Shown here one piece after another: positions 24,867 to 33,223 of a stretch of DNA of 64,000 nt. Made by a program: the position numbers and the translations under genes. The DNA is from Mycobacterium asiaticum (GTDB lineage Bacteria; Actinomycetota; Actinomycetes; Mycobacteriales; Mycobacteriaceae), in assembly GCF_001673315.1 (NCBI RefSeq), contig NZ_LZLQ01000038.1, positions 39,930 through 103,929 on the forward strand, in the 5' to 3' direction. The notes under the pieces were generated by a model, which was given only the letters and a program-made list of their open reading frames with translations, ran no database searches and was not told the DNA's origin. Positions within the stretch are counted from its first letter, which is position 1, and every line of letters starts with the position of its first letter.

Positions 24867-25695
24867 AGTGGGTTACCGTGAGCGTGTGCGGGAACCACTG
24901 CGGGAAGCATTACGGGGCGACGGATTGGTTCTTTGCCTGGCGCTGCTGAACGCGCGCACCCCCGACGTCCCGGCGATCGCGGCAGCATGCGGGTACGACG
25001 CGGTCTACGTCGACCTCGAGCACACTTCCACGTCGCTGGAGACAGCGGCGATGCTTTGCGCAAGCGCGTTGGGAGCAGGCATCTCGGGACTCGTCCGGGT
25101 GCCGTCTCACGATCCGAGTGTCATCGCTCGCGTCATCGACAGCGGCGCGATCGGAATCATTGTGCCGCACGTGAATTCAAAAGATGAAGCGGCAGCCATC
25201 GTCGATGCGGCTCGGTTTCCTCCCATCGGACACCGCTCCATCTCCGGGCCGAACGCAGTCAGTGGCTACCAACCGAGGTCACCGGCTGAACTCACCGATG
25301 TACTCGAGCGTCGCACGGTGGTGGCGGTCATGATCGAGACGCCGAAAGCGGTCGACGCCGCGGACGCAATCGCCGCTGTCGAGGGTATCGACCTGATACT
25401 TCTCGGTCCGAGCGATCTGACGGCCGAAATGGGCATCCACGGCGACTATGAGAATGCCCATTTCCGCGATGCAGTAGAATCGGTCGCGGCGGCTTGTCGT
25501 GCACGCGGCGTGGCGCTGGGTATAGCCGGTATCAAGTCCGTTGACCTGCTGAAACGCTTCACAGATCTTGGTCTGCGTTTCATTTCGTCCGGAACGGACG
25601 TCGGGATGATGACCGACGCGGCGACGGCCCGCGCACAAGCGTTGCGAGAGCTGGACCGCCGCCCCGAAGGTAGTACCGAAGGCCAACGCCGATAG
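24850..25695 (+). CDS. HpcH/HpaI family aldolase
   Basis: A 281-residue class II pyruvate-type aldolase of the HpcH/HpaI (citrate-lyase-beta-like) family. The TIM barrel shows YDAVYVDLEHTSTSLETAA near residue 57 (metal/acid site), GAIGIIVPHVNSKDEA, and MIETPKAVDAADAIAAVEGIDLILLGPSDLTAEMG. The ATG at 24850 has no clear ribosome site, and GTG 24886, where family homology begins, is an alternative. It heads an operon with a TauD-like dioxygenase, a 2-hydroxyacid dehydrogenase and a crotonase. It would cleave a 4-hydroxy-2-oxoacid or a related beta-hydroxy compound to pyruvate plus an aldehyde or to similar fragments. Confidence 0.88.
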   Translation: MERTFSVGYRERVREPLREALRGDGLVLCLALLNARTPDVPAIAAACGYDAVYVDLEHTSTSLETAAMLCASALGAGISGLVRVPSHDPSVIARVIDSGAIGIIVPHVNSKDEAAAIVDAARFPPIGHRSISGPNAVSGYQPRSPAELTDVLERRTVVAVMIETPKAVDAADAIAAVEGIDLILLGPSDLTAEMGIHGDYENAHFRDAVESVAAACRARGVALGIAGIKSVDLLKRFTDLGLRFISSGTDVGMMTDAATARAQALRELDRRPEGSTEGQRR

Positions 25696-25727
25696 CCGAA
25701 AGCCTCGCCACCACAACAGGAGGACGG

Positions 25728-26843
25728 ATGCCCACCGCGATCTACACCGAGCAAGTTGCCGACCCGATGTCCTGGACTGGCGAAGACTTCTCGAGCAAGG
25801 AGGATTTCGCCTTCGACCTGTCGGCCCGCAATGTTGCTGCCTTGGAATCGATCTTGGCCAAGACGTCGAGAAAAGACCGCGACGACATTGCCCCCGACGA
25901 TGCCCGCCACCCCGATCTTGACGACGATTTGGCGCGGCTGTACCGGGATCTGATGTTTGGTAAAGGCCTGGCGTGCGTGCGCGGGTTCCCGGTCGAACAA
26001 CACTCGATCGAGGACCTCGAGCGCATCTACTGGGCGTTCTGTACCCATCTCGGTTACCTGGTGTCCAACAACTCGTTCGGGCACCGAATGGTGCGGGTCC
26101 AGGAGGAGGTGCTGCCGAACGGCGTGCAGCCGGCCCGTGGCACCAAGTCACGTGCGGAGCTGGCCATGCACAACGACGCCGCCGACATCCTGTCGCTTCT
26201 GTGCGTGTATCCGGCGGCCAAGGGCGGTGAAAGCCAGTTCGCGAGCGGCCCGGCGGCGCACAACCGCATCCTCAAAGAGCGACCCGACCTGCTTCCCGTG
26301 CTCTATCAGGGGTTTCCGCACCACCGGCGCAGCGAGCAGCCCGATGACCAACCGGACGTGACACCGTACGACGTCCCGGTGTTTTCACAGATCGACGGCA
26401 GGATCTGCATAAACTTCACCTACAGCAGCATCCTGCCGGCGATGCACACACTCGGCCGGGAGTTCACGCCCGAACAGACCGAGGCGATCGAACTGCTGCG
26501 CAACATTCTTATCGAGCAGCAGGTCGAGTTCCGGCTCGAGTCGGGCGAGGCGGCCGTCGCCAACAACTTCGCGATGTGCCATTCGCGTTCGGACTTCGTC
26601 AGCAGCAACGATCCCAAGAAGGCCCGCTGCTTCTTGCGCGCATGGATGGAGGTGCCGCGCGAAGATCGGCGACTGCCGATCGGCCGCGAATACTTCCACA
26701 TGGAGAACAAGGACCTGCGCCTCGGATATGACATAGTCGCGGGCCGGGACGGCTCGATCGCGCGCAACGACTACAAGAACGTCAACGCCGAACTCGCCGA
26801 CATGTTCAAGGCGGCCCAGGCGAAGCCCAAACTCAAGCAATGA
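25728..26843 (+). CDS. TauD/TfdA-like Fe(II)/2-oxoglutarate dioxygenase
   Basis: A 371-residue protein with the double-stranded beta-helix pattern of TauD/TfdA dioxygenases. The metal motif H-x-D is at 148-150 (MHNDAAD), a distal His at 285 (FAMCHSRSDF), and a 2-oxoglutarate-binding Arg is likely at 300 or 304 (KKARCFLRAW). Family members hydroxylate unactivated carbons next to carboxyl or sulfonate groups. AGGAGG lies 4 bases before the ATG. The next gene overlaps it by 4 bases and encodes a 2-hydroxyacid dehydrogenase, so hydroxylation followed by oxidation of the new alcohol is a coherent inferred pair. Confidence 0.85.
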   Translation: MPTAIYTEQVADPMSWTGEDFSSKEDFAFDLSARNVAALESILAKTSRKDRDDIAPDDARHPDLDDDLARLYRDLMFGKGLACVRGFPVEQHSIEDLERIYWAFCTHLGYLVSNNSFGHRMVRVQEEVLPNGVQPARGTKSRAELAMHNDAADILSLLCVYPAAKGGESQFASGPAAHNRILKERPDLLPVLYQGFPHHRRSEQPDDQPDVTPYDVPVFSQIDGRICINFTYSSILPAMHTLGREFTPEQTEAIELLRNILIEQQVEFRLESGEAAVANNFAMCHSRSDFVSSNDPKKARCFLRAWMEVPREDRRLPIGREYFHMENKDLRLGYDIVAGRDGSIARNDYKNVNAELADMFKAAQAKPKLKQ

Positions 26844-27931
26844 GCGAAAGAGTAACTGCACAGCTGGTCTACGAGCGATGGACCGATCCCATCGCCGGGG
26901 ACATCCTCGAGGCGGCCGACATTGACGTCATCAAACTGGACCTGACGGCCCCAACTGAAAGCAACTGGGCGGCAATGGGAGCCGCCCACGGATATCAGGT
27001 TGCTACGCGCACTGATGTGGCGCCCGTTGCCCAAGGTGAACAGTGGTTGGTGGGGCCTGCTCTGGTCGAACGCTGTGAGCAGCTGCTGGCCGTCTGCTCG
27101 GCGGGCGCCGGGTACGACGTGATCGACGTCGAGGCCTGCACCCGGGCCGGAATCGCGGTGTGCAACAACTCCGGACCCGGCGCAGAGGCCGTCGCCGAGC
27201 ACGCGCTCGGCTTCATGCTGGACCTTGCCAAGAAGATCACCGTCGCCGACCGTGCGCTACGCAGCGGATCGCTCGGCGACCGCCTGGGCTTAAGGGGCAG
27301 TCAACTGCTGGGAAAGACGCTTGGTGTAGTCGGTTTGGGCGCCATCGGCGGGCGCCTGGTGGAGTTGTGCGCGCCCTTCGGGATGGAGATCCTGGCCCAC
27401 GATCCGTATGTCGACGAAGCGACCGCTCAGCAGCGGGGTGTGACCCTGGTCGAGCTCGGCGAACTGGTCGAGCGCTCCGACTTTGTGCACCTCACTTGCC
27501 CCCTCACGGCCGAGACACGCGATCTGTTCGGATCCGAACAGTTCGCCGCGATGAAGCCTTCCGCATTCTTCATCACCACGGCCCGCGGCGCCGTTCACGA
27601 CGAAGCCGCGCTGTATGACGCCTTGATCACCGGAGCCATTGCAGGGGCGGCCCTTGATGTCTTCCATGAAGAGCCGCCGCGGCCGGACAATCCATTGCTG
27701 GGCCTGGCCAATGTCATTGCCACACCGCACGTCGCAGGCATCACCGTGGAAGCCGCCCGTGACATCGCCGTCGCCACCGCGACCCAATGGCAAGTGATCT
27801 TCGGGGGCGGGATGCCGCCCCGGCTGCTGAATCCCGATGTATGGCCCCTTTACTGTGCCAGATTCAACGAGATCTTCGGATTTCGTCCCAGCGCCGCAAC
27901 GGCTTTGAAGAAAGAGAGCCATAGCAGGTGA
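26840..27931 (+). CDS. D-isomer-specific 2-hydroxyacid dehydrogenase
   Basis: A 363-residue NAD(P)-dependent dehydrogenase of the D-lactate/phosphoglycerate dehydrogenase superfamily. The nucleotide motif VVGLGAIGGRL is at 163-173. The catalytic trio is visible as Arg249 (TTARGAV), Glu278 (HEEPP) and His297 (TPHVAG). The ATG overlaps the dioxygenase stop by 4 bases. It may oxidise a 2-hydroxy acid made by the dioxygenase or released by the aldolase. The C-terminal extension after about residue 320 is slightly longer than usual. Confidence 0.9.
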   Translation: MSERVTAQLVYERWTDPIAGDILEAADIDVIKLDLTAPTESNWAAMGAAHGYQVATRTDVAPVAQGEQWLVGPALVERCEQLLAVCSAGAGYDVIDVEACTRAGIAVCNNSGPGAEAVAEHALGFMLDLAKKITVADRALRSGSLGDRLGLRGSQLLGKTLGVVGLGAIGGRLVELCAPFGMEILAHDPYVDEATAQQRGVTLVELGELVERSDFVHLTCPLTAETRDLFGSEQFAAMKPSAFFITTARGAVHDEAALYDALITGAIAGAALDVFHEEPPRPDNPLLGLANVIATPHVAGITVEAARDIAVATATQWQVIFGGGMPPRLLNPDVWPLYCARFNEIFGFRPSAATALKKESHSR

Positions 27932-28752
27932 CGAATTACGACACCCTTGAATTCGAGCTGCGGGGTCATACGGCGTGCGTGACCCTCAACCGACCTGAGG
28001 TACTCAACGCCATCAATGACGAGATGATCGCGGAGCTTTCCGAGGTATACGCTGAAATCGAACGCTCCCAGGACATCTGGACGGTCATCATCACTGGAGC
28101 CGGCCGTGCGCTGTGTGTCGGAGCTGACGTAAACAAGGCTGCCGACCACGACATGGAGAACGCGGCAGGGATCGACAACCAGGGGGAGCCCATCCTCAGC
28201 TCGATGCGGCAGTGGGATGCGCCGCAGGAGGCGACGCCGCCCTGGCTTCAGATGACCAAGCCGATCATCTGTGCGGTAAACGGCATCGCTTGTGGCGCCG
28301 GGATGGATTTGGTTACCACCGCCGACATCACGATTGCGTCCGAGCGTGCGACGTTGATGGATCCTCATGTCAGCATCGGCGTGAGCTCCGGGCGCGAAGG
28401 AGTCAGACTGGCCCGGATCCTGCCGCTGCCGGTGGCGATGCGACTGATCTTGATGGGCAAGCACGAGCGACTCGACGCGCGGCGGGCATACGACTTGGGA
28501 GTCTTCACCGAAGTGGTGGCCCACGACCAGCTTATGGATCGGGCGTGGGAGATCGCGGGGATCGTGAATTCGAATGCACCTCTGGCGGTGCGGGGTTCGC
28601 GCATGGCCGTGCGCAAAGGGTTGACGCTACCCATTTACGAAGCCGAATTGCTCGCCGAGAACTACCGAATGAAGGTGGCCCTGACAAAGGACGCAATCGA
28701 GGGGCCACGTGCCTTCCTAGAGAAGCGCCAGCCAGACTGGAAGGCACTGTAG
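27928..28752 (+). CDS. Enoyl-CoA hydratase/isomerase family (crotonase fold)
   Basis: A 274-residue crotonase, with TLNRPEVLNAINDEMIAELSEVYAE, the oxyanion loops LCVGADVNKA and NGIACGAGMDLVTTADITIAS, and DPHVSIGVSSGREGVRLARILP. The long insert at about 75-105 (DHDMENAAGIDNQGEPILSS and following) is larger than in classical hydratases and probably shapes the substrate pocket. The GTG start overlaps the preceding stop by 4 bases (GTGA). It is last in the 24850 operon and converges on the amidohydrolase at 28771, with 18 bases between the stops. Confidence 0.9.
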   Translation: MTNYDTLEFELRGHTACVTLNRPEVLNAINDEMIAELSEVYAEIERSQDIWTVIITGAGRALCVGADVNKAADHDMENAAGIDNQGEPILSSMRQWDAPQEATPPWLQMTKPIICAVNGIACGAGMDLVTTADITIASERATLMDPHVSIGVSSGREGVRLARILPLPVAMRLILMGKHERLDARRAYDLGVFTEVVAHDQLMDRAWEIAGIVNSNAPLAVRGSRMAVRKGLTLPIYEAELLAENYRMKVALTKDAIEGPRAFLEKRQPDWKAL

Positions 28753-28770
28753 CGCAGCGCTTAGCGAGGC

Positions 28771-29958
28771 TTACACCATGCCGAAAAACGTTTTGGCGTT
28801 AGTGGACAGCACCTTTCGCTTGGTCTCCTCGTCCAGGCCTTCGGTCGCCTTGTTGGCGACGTCCAGGCTATGCGGCCAGTTGGTGTCGTTGTGGGGGTAG
28901 TCCGTCTCGAACATGAGCTGGTCTTCACCGACTAGGTCGAGGATGCGGAAGGCCACCGGGTCGCCGAACGTGGAGAACCAGACGCGGCCGGGCACTTGAG
29001 TGCTCGGTGGTTCGGTCAGCAGGGGGTGGATCCCGCCCCACGCCCGCCGGTCCTCCCAGACCTCGTCGACGCGCTGCAGGTAGTAGGGGATCCAGCCCGC
29101 TTGCGCCTCGGCGAACGCGAGCTTGAGATTCGGGAATTGCCGGAGCTTGCCCGAGAACAGCCAGTCCACCATGGCAATGGTGCAGTTGACGGCCATCAGC
29201 GCGCTGGTGACGACGTGCGGGGAGTCGGGAGAGGACTTCGTGAGTGATGAACTCGACCCGATGTGCAGCATGATGCCCACCTGGTTTCGCTCGCACGCCG
29301 CGAAGAACGGGTCCCAGTAGCCGCTGTGAATGGACGGCAGATTCAGACGTGCCGGCAGTTCGGAGAAGCAAATTGCGTGCATGCCGCGGGCGGCCACCCT
29401 GTCCACCTCCTTCGCGGCCAGTTCGACGTCCCACAGCGGAATGATGCCAAGCGGGATCAGCCGACCGTTTGAACCGCCGCCCCACTCATCGATCTGAAAG
29501 TCGTTGTAGGCCTGAACGCAGAGCTTGGCGAGTTCCTTGTCCTTGCCGTACAGAAAGCGTTGGCCGCAGAACCGGACCAGCGTGTTGGGGAAGCACGCCG
29601 AAGCCTCGATGCCCGCGATGTCCATATCGGCGAGCCGGTCAGCGGGACGAAAGCAACCGGGGCGCATTTCGTCGTAGGTGATCGGGTCAGTGGTGAGCTC
29701 GTCGAGCTCATAGCCGGCCGCCGCGCTGATGAGCGGGATCGGGATCACCGCATCCTCGTAGTGCCAGATATCCGCGTCGCGACCCTCGTCGTCCTCGACG
29801 AAAGCGACATCGGAGGTCACAGATGGATCCATCCGCCCGCGGGTACGAACAATCCGTGGTCCGATATCGCGATAGCGCTCAGGTAGCCGGCTGGTCCACA
29901 GATCGGCGGGCTCAACCAAATGGTCGTCTGGAGAGACAATTCGGATGTCTGTGCTCAA
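28771..29958 (-). CDS. Amidohydrolase-2 family metal-dependent hydrolase (divergent paralogue)
   Basis: A fourth amidohydrolase-2 protein, about 395 residues, from a different branch: its N-terminal motif is VSPDDHLVEPADLW, with a central LHIGSSSSL and a C-terminal MFETDYPHNDTNWPHS. These are typical of the mycobacterial branch with an E-T-D-Y-P-H end. The TTG at 29958 is preferred because AAGGAG lies 6 bases upstream; ATG codons at 30000 and 30003 would add about 15 residues without a ribosome site. It is transcribed alone towards the 24850 operon. A partial operator-like site lies at 30014-30029. Confidence 0.86.
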   Translation of the reverse strand: MSTDIRIVSPDDHLVEPADLWTSRLPERYRDIGPRIVRTRGRMDPSVTSDVAFVEDDEGRDADIWHYEDAVIPIPLISAAAGYELDELTTDPITYDEMRPGCFRPADRLADMDIAGIEASACFPNTLVRFCGQRFLYGKDKELAKLCVQAYNDFQIDEWGGGSNGRLIPLGIIPLWDVELAAKEVDRVAARGMHAICFSELPARLNLPSIHSGYWDPFFAACERNQVGIMLHIGSSSSLTKSSPDSPHVVTSALMAVNCTIAMVDWLFSGKLRQFPNLKLAFAEAQAGWIPYYLQRVDEVWEDRRAWGGIHPLLTEPPSTQVPGRVWFSTFGDPVAFRILDLVGEDQLMFETDYPHNDTNWPHSLDVANKATEGLDEETKRKVLSTNAKTFFGMV

Positions 29959-30013
29959 CGCTGACTCCTTCGATGGCCGGGCCTGCACCTGCGAAACCAT
30001 CATTACCGAAGAC

Positions 30014-30029
30014 GAGAATCGCCGTTTCC
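30014..30029. promoter_or_regulatory. Candidate operator GAGAA-N6-TTTCC
   Basis: GAGAATCGCCGTTTCC, 56 bases upstream of the TTG start of the amidohydrolase, matches the island motif at eight of ten arm positions. It lies on the amidohydrolase side of the 161-base gap that also holds the TetR promoter. Function is inferred. Confidence 0.4.
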
Positions 30030-30119
30030 ACAGTATCGCATGGCCGCACTACCACCAGCCCGGTACTGCCATGCTTCGATGAAAGGATCAACATGCCGGT
30101 GTAGGTAGATTGGGCGAAT

Positions 30120-30944
30120 GTGGCTGGTAACGCGTATTCTCAATCCATCATGACTGCTAAAAAGCGCCCCGGACAGGGCACCGAAGCCAGCCTGGAGATC
30201 GTCGATGCCGACCTCGACGAGATGCCGACGAGCTGGCAGGAACGAACGATAGAGCGGCGTCTCTCCGCCGCCCGCGCCCGCGCGCTGGCGCGTAGCTCGA
30301 GATTCCTTGCCGCGGCGCTGGAGTTGGTCGAGGAATCTGGGCGCGCCGATTTCACCATCCAGACTTTGATCGATCGCTCCAACCTGAGCCTGCGCGCGTT
30401 CTATCAACACTTTGCGGGCAAGGAAGAACTCCTGCTCGCGCTTTACGAGAACGTCACGAGTCAATTCATCGAAGCGATCCGCCATGAAGTTGATATGGCA
30501 GATGGCCCTATGGAACAACTCGAGGCGTTCTGTCGCGGATTTCTGTCCCGGGCCGAGTCGTCCGAGGCGATCGGCGGCCGAGTGATGACGATCTACAACC
30601 TGAGCCTGGAAATTGAGCGGCCTGCCGACTTCGCGAAGATCTGGGAACCGCACCAGAAGCTGCTCACCAAGATCCTCACCGCATGCTCGCGTGCCGGATT
30701 GATCCGAAAAGACTTGACACCAGCGCAGTTGACCACGCTGCTGAACTCGACGCTCATTGCACTTGCCCAAATCGGAGTGTTCCACCTGGGGGTCAAGGGC
30801 GCAGGGCTTGCCGAGGACCAGTTATGGGCCTGGTGCAAGCAAGCACTCACACCACCGGCAGATTCCGCCAAGCCGAAGACCATTGCCGCTAAGACCGCGG
30901 CGAAGCGAAGCACGGCTCGCAAGCCTCGGAAGCTAACGGGGTAG
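30120..30944 (+). CDS. TetR family transcriptional regulator with lysine/alanine-rich C-terminal tail
   Basis: A TetR-type regulator of 274 residues. The helix-turn-helix is in the segment FTIQTLIDRSNLSLRAFYQHF followed by GKEELLLALYENV, and the rest is the usual all-helical ligand domain. GTG 30120 sits 8 bases after a TAGATT -10-like hexamer, consistent with a leaderless message; ATG 30150 is an alternative. An unusual basic tail (about 245-274) is rich in Ala-Lys and Arg, similar in style to the tail of the mycobacterial nucleoid protein HupB. Being the only regulator among the catabolic genes, it is the likely repressor of the island, with an acyl-CoA as plausible ligand. Its stop overlaps the convergent dehydrogenase by 12 bases. 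Confidence 0.9.
   Translation: MAGNAYSQSIMTAKKRPGQGTEASLEIVDADLDEMPTSWQERTIERRLSAARARALARSSRFLAAALELVEESGRADFTIQTLIDRSNLSLRAFYQHFAGKEELLLALYENVTSQFIEAIRHEVDMADGPMEQLEAFCRGFLSRAESSEAIGGRVMTIYNLSLEIERPADFAKIWEPHQKLLTKILTACSRAGLIRKDLTPAQLTTLLNSTLIALAQIGVFHLGVKGAGLAEDQLWAWCKQALTPPADSAKPKTIAAKTAAKRSTARKPRKLTG
30126..30141. promoter_or_regulatory. Candidate autoregulatory operator GGTAA-N6-TTCTC
   Basis: This 8/10 match to the island motif lies just downstream of the putative TAGATT -10 box (30106-30111) of the TetR gene. A repressor bound here would block its own transcription. The position supports autoregulation, but sequence similarity alone is weak. Confidence 0.4.
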
Positions 30945-32093
30945 GCCCAGTCCGCGCTGGGCGATGATAGAGCGCTGCACCTCGCTTGTGCCCGCATAGA
31001 TTGTGGTGCCCAATGCGAACCGCGTGAGGTATTCGAACCGGCCTTGCTCCGGCGCCGTCGGCTCGAAGTAGCTCCGCGCCGCATCCGGTCCCACCAGCTC
31101 CATAATGTCCTGACTGGCGCGCACCAGTGCTTCGGTGCTGAACACTTTGGACATCGGCCCCTCTGCTATCGGGGTCTGGCCGGTCTCGGTCATCCAGACG
31201 CATCGACGCAGGAGGAGTCTCGAGACTTCGTCTTCCATTGCCACCCTGGCGATTCGACGCCGTACATCGGTCTTGGCGAGCTGCAGCGTACCGTCGTCAG
31301 CTTCGGTGGTCGCGGCCCACTGCTCGGCATGCTGCAGCAGCCGAGAAAGATGCGGACCCCACCCGGAGGCGTGCTCATCCTGCAGCGACAGCCCCATCAC
31401 CTGCCAGCCGTCGTCGACATCGCCGACCCGCCACTCGTCTGAAATGCGGACGTCGCTGTAAAAGGTGATGTTGGTGCGTTCGCCAGAAAGGGTCCATACC
31501 GCTTGCGCTTCGAATCCCGCGGAGTTGCGGGGGACGAGGAACATGGTGAGCCCCTTGTGTTTGGGCTTGTCGGGACTCGTGCGTGCCAGTAGGAACACGT
31601 AGTCGGCGATGTGACCGTTTGTGGTGAACATCTTGGAGCCGTTGATGACCCATTGATCACCGTCGCGCACGGCCTTCGTGGTCGCCGCCGCGACATCCGA
31701 ACCGCATTCGGGCTCGGTGAAGCCAAGTGCGATGGTGATATCGCCCTTCATAGCACCGCGAAGGATGCGGTCCTTCATCTCCGGTGTACCGACATCGCGG
31801 ATGATCGACGCCACCATCCGAGTGGTCTCCGACAGGTACATGGGTGCTTCTGCTCGCATGAGTTCTTCTCGAAGCACCTGCTCGTCCCACGCATCGCGGT
31901 TCTGGCCGCCGAATTCGGCCGCCCAGCTCGGGGCGAAATATCCTTCATTCACCAGCCCGTCGGCGAAACCGTCGTCATGTGAAACGCCGCTGCGGTAGAT
32001 ACGCTCCTCGGACTCGGGCGTCATCACTTTCGCAAGGTAGCTGCGAACTCCGTCGCGGTATGCCTCGGTATCGGGGTCGAGCTGAAAGTGCAT
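30933..32093 (-). CDS. Acyl-CoA dehydrogenase (FadE, 386 aa)
   Basis: A full-length acyl-CoA dehydrogenase with APSWAAEFGGQNRDAWDEQVL, a flavin-domain segment ALGFTEPECGSDVAAATTKAV, the NGSKMFTTNGHIADYVFLLART strand, and the end IYAGTSEVQRSIIAQRGLGLPR. The late segment YAGTSEVQ is the classical acyl-CoA dehydrogenase C-terminal signature. It starts at an ATG and is divergent from a shorter dehydrogenase (32196) across a 102-base region holding a 20-bp palindrome. The pair probably forms a heteromeric enzyme, as proposed for 6980/7942. Confidence 0.93.
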   Translation of the reverse strand: MHFQLDPDTEAYRDGVRSYLAKVMTPESEERIYRSGVSHDDGFADGLVNEGYFAPSWAAEFGGQNRDAWDEQVLREELMRAEAPMYLSETTRMVASIIRDVGTPEMKDRILRGAMKGDITIALGFTEPECGSDVAAATTKAVRDGDQWVINGSKMFTTNGHIADYVFLLARTSPDKPKHKGLTMFLVPRNSAGFEAQAVWTLSGERTNITFYSDVRISDEWRVGDVDDGWQVMGLSLQDEHASGWGPHLSRLLQHAEQWAATTEADDGTLQLAKTDVRRRIARVAMEDEVSRLLLRRCVWMTETGQTPIAEGPMSKVFSTEALVRASQDIMELVGPDAARSYFEPTAPEQGRFEYLTRFALGTTIYAGTSEVQRSIIAQRGLGLPR

Positions 32094-32146
32094 GGATGAG
32101 AACCAATCTGTCGCACAGCAGGCATGGGCTGCCCGGGCGATAATGA

Positions 32147-32166
32147 TACTCTCATTTATGAGAGTA
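32147..32166. promoter_or_regulatory. 20-bp palindrome TACTCTCAT-TT-ATGAGAGTA
   Basis: A perfect 9-bp inverted repeat with a 2-base spacer sits between the divergent acyl-CoA dehydrogenase genes (starts 32093 and 32196), 29 bases from the plus-strand start. Its half-site contains TGAGAG, related to but not equal to the GAGAA arms elsewhere. It is the longest perfect dyad seen in the island and very probably an operator for both genes. Confidence 0.65.
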
Positions 32167-32195
32167 ACGATATCCGCACGTGATGGGACCTAAGC

Positions 32196-33215
32196 GTGGA
32201 CTTGAGCCTTTCCGGCGAACAGCGCCAGCTCGTCGACTCCTTTGCCGCGATTTATGCGCGCGAGTCGACGTGTGAGCGTGTCCGGGCTGCGGAGCCGTTG
32301 GGTTTCGATTCCCGGTTGTGGAAGGCACTCCTAGAGACCGGTGCAGTACAGATGGCCGTCGGAGAAGCCGCCGACGGGTGGGGTGCATCCGAGCTCGAAT
32401 TGGCCTTGATCGCTGAGCAATACGGTCGGGCGGTCGCCTCCGCCCCCGTCATCGAGGCGCACGTCGCAGCTAGGTTGCTCGCCACATGTGGCGATGCCGG
32501 CGCGAGTCTGCTGGCTGAAGCGATGACGGGTGACAAGTTGGTCAGTTTTGGGCCACGCGTCGCACGGAACCGCATACTCCGGCTGGTACCCGCCGGAGCG
32601 GTCGCGGACGCGGTGGTGGCGCTGGTCGACGAGCGACTGGTTGCGGTGCCGATTGGCGCAAATCGACGGCTCGTGCAGAATCTCGGGTCGCTTCCGCTGG
32701 CCGATATCACGGCCGACGACGACGTCGTCATTCTTTCCGAGGGAGACGCTGCACGGCGAATGTTCTCGGATGCACTGGATCTGTGGCTCGCCCTGACCGC
32801 TTCGGCGCTCGCCGGGGCGGCGAAGAAGGCCGTCGAACTGGGCGTCGAGTACGCCAAGCAACGACGCGCATTCGGGAACCCGATCGGATCCTTTCAGGCG
32901 GTGTCTCATCCGTTGGCGGACCGTGCCACTGCGGCCGACGGTGCGCTGTTGCTGGCGCTCGAGGCGGCGTGCGCGTTCACCGACGAGCCGGAGCGCACGA
33001 CCGAGCTGGCAGCTATGGCATTCGCATTCGCATACGAGACTGCCCGCGGCGCGACACAGCGCAGCCTCCATATCCATGGTGGGTACGGATTCAGCATGGA
33101 AGGTGACATCCAGCTGTACTACCGCCGGGTCCGGGGCTGGGCGATGGTGTTCGGAGAATCGGCCATCGCCCTCGACCGCGTCGCGAACGCCCGCTACGGG
33201 GCCGCGGTGAGCTGA
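32196..33215 (+). CDS. Acyl-CoA dehydrogenase, short subunit (339 aa)
   Basis: A shorter FadE with MDLSLSGEQRQLVDSFAAIY at the start, EYAKQRRAFGNPIGSFQAVSHPLADRA in the C-terminal FAD domain, and an end HIHGGYGFSMEGDIQLYYRRVRGWAMVFG. The middle domain is reduced and lacks the usual E-P-x-x-G-S-D flavin segment, as in the non-catalytic partner of heteromeric dehydrogenases. The GTG start has GGGA 8 bases upstream. With the divergent 386-residue dehydrogenase it probably makes one enzyme; shared regulation through the 20-bp palindrome would keep the two balanced. Confidence 0.88.
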   Translation: MDLSLSGEQRQLVDSFAAIYARESTCERVRAAEPLGFDSRLWKALLETGAVQMAVGEAADGWGASELELALIAEQYGRAVASAPVIEAHVAARLLATCGDAGASLLAEAMTGDKLVSFGPRVARNRILRLVPAGAVADAVVALVDERLVAVPIGANRRLVQNLGSLPLADITADDDVVILSEGDAARRMFSDALDLWLALTASALAGAAKKAVELGVEYAKQRRAFGNPIGSFQAVSHPLADRATAADGALLLALEAACAFTDEPERTTELAAMAFAFAYETARGATQRSLHIHGGYGFSMEGDIQLYYRRVRGWAMVFGESAIALDRVANARYGAAVS

Positions 33216-33223
33216 ACGGGCTA

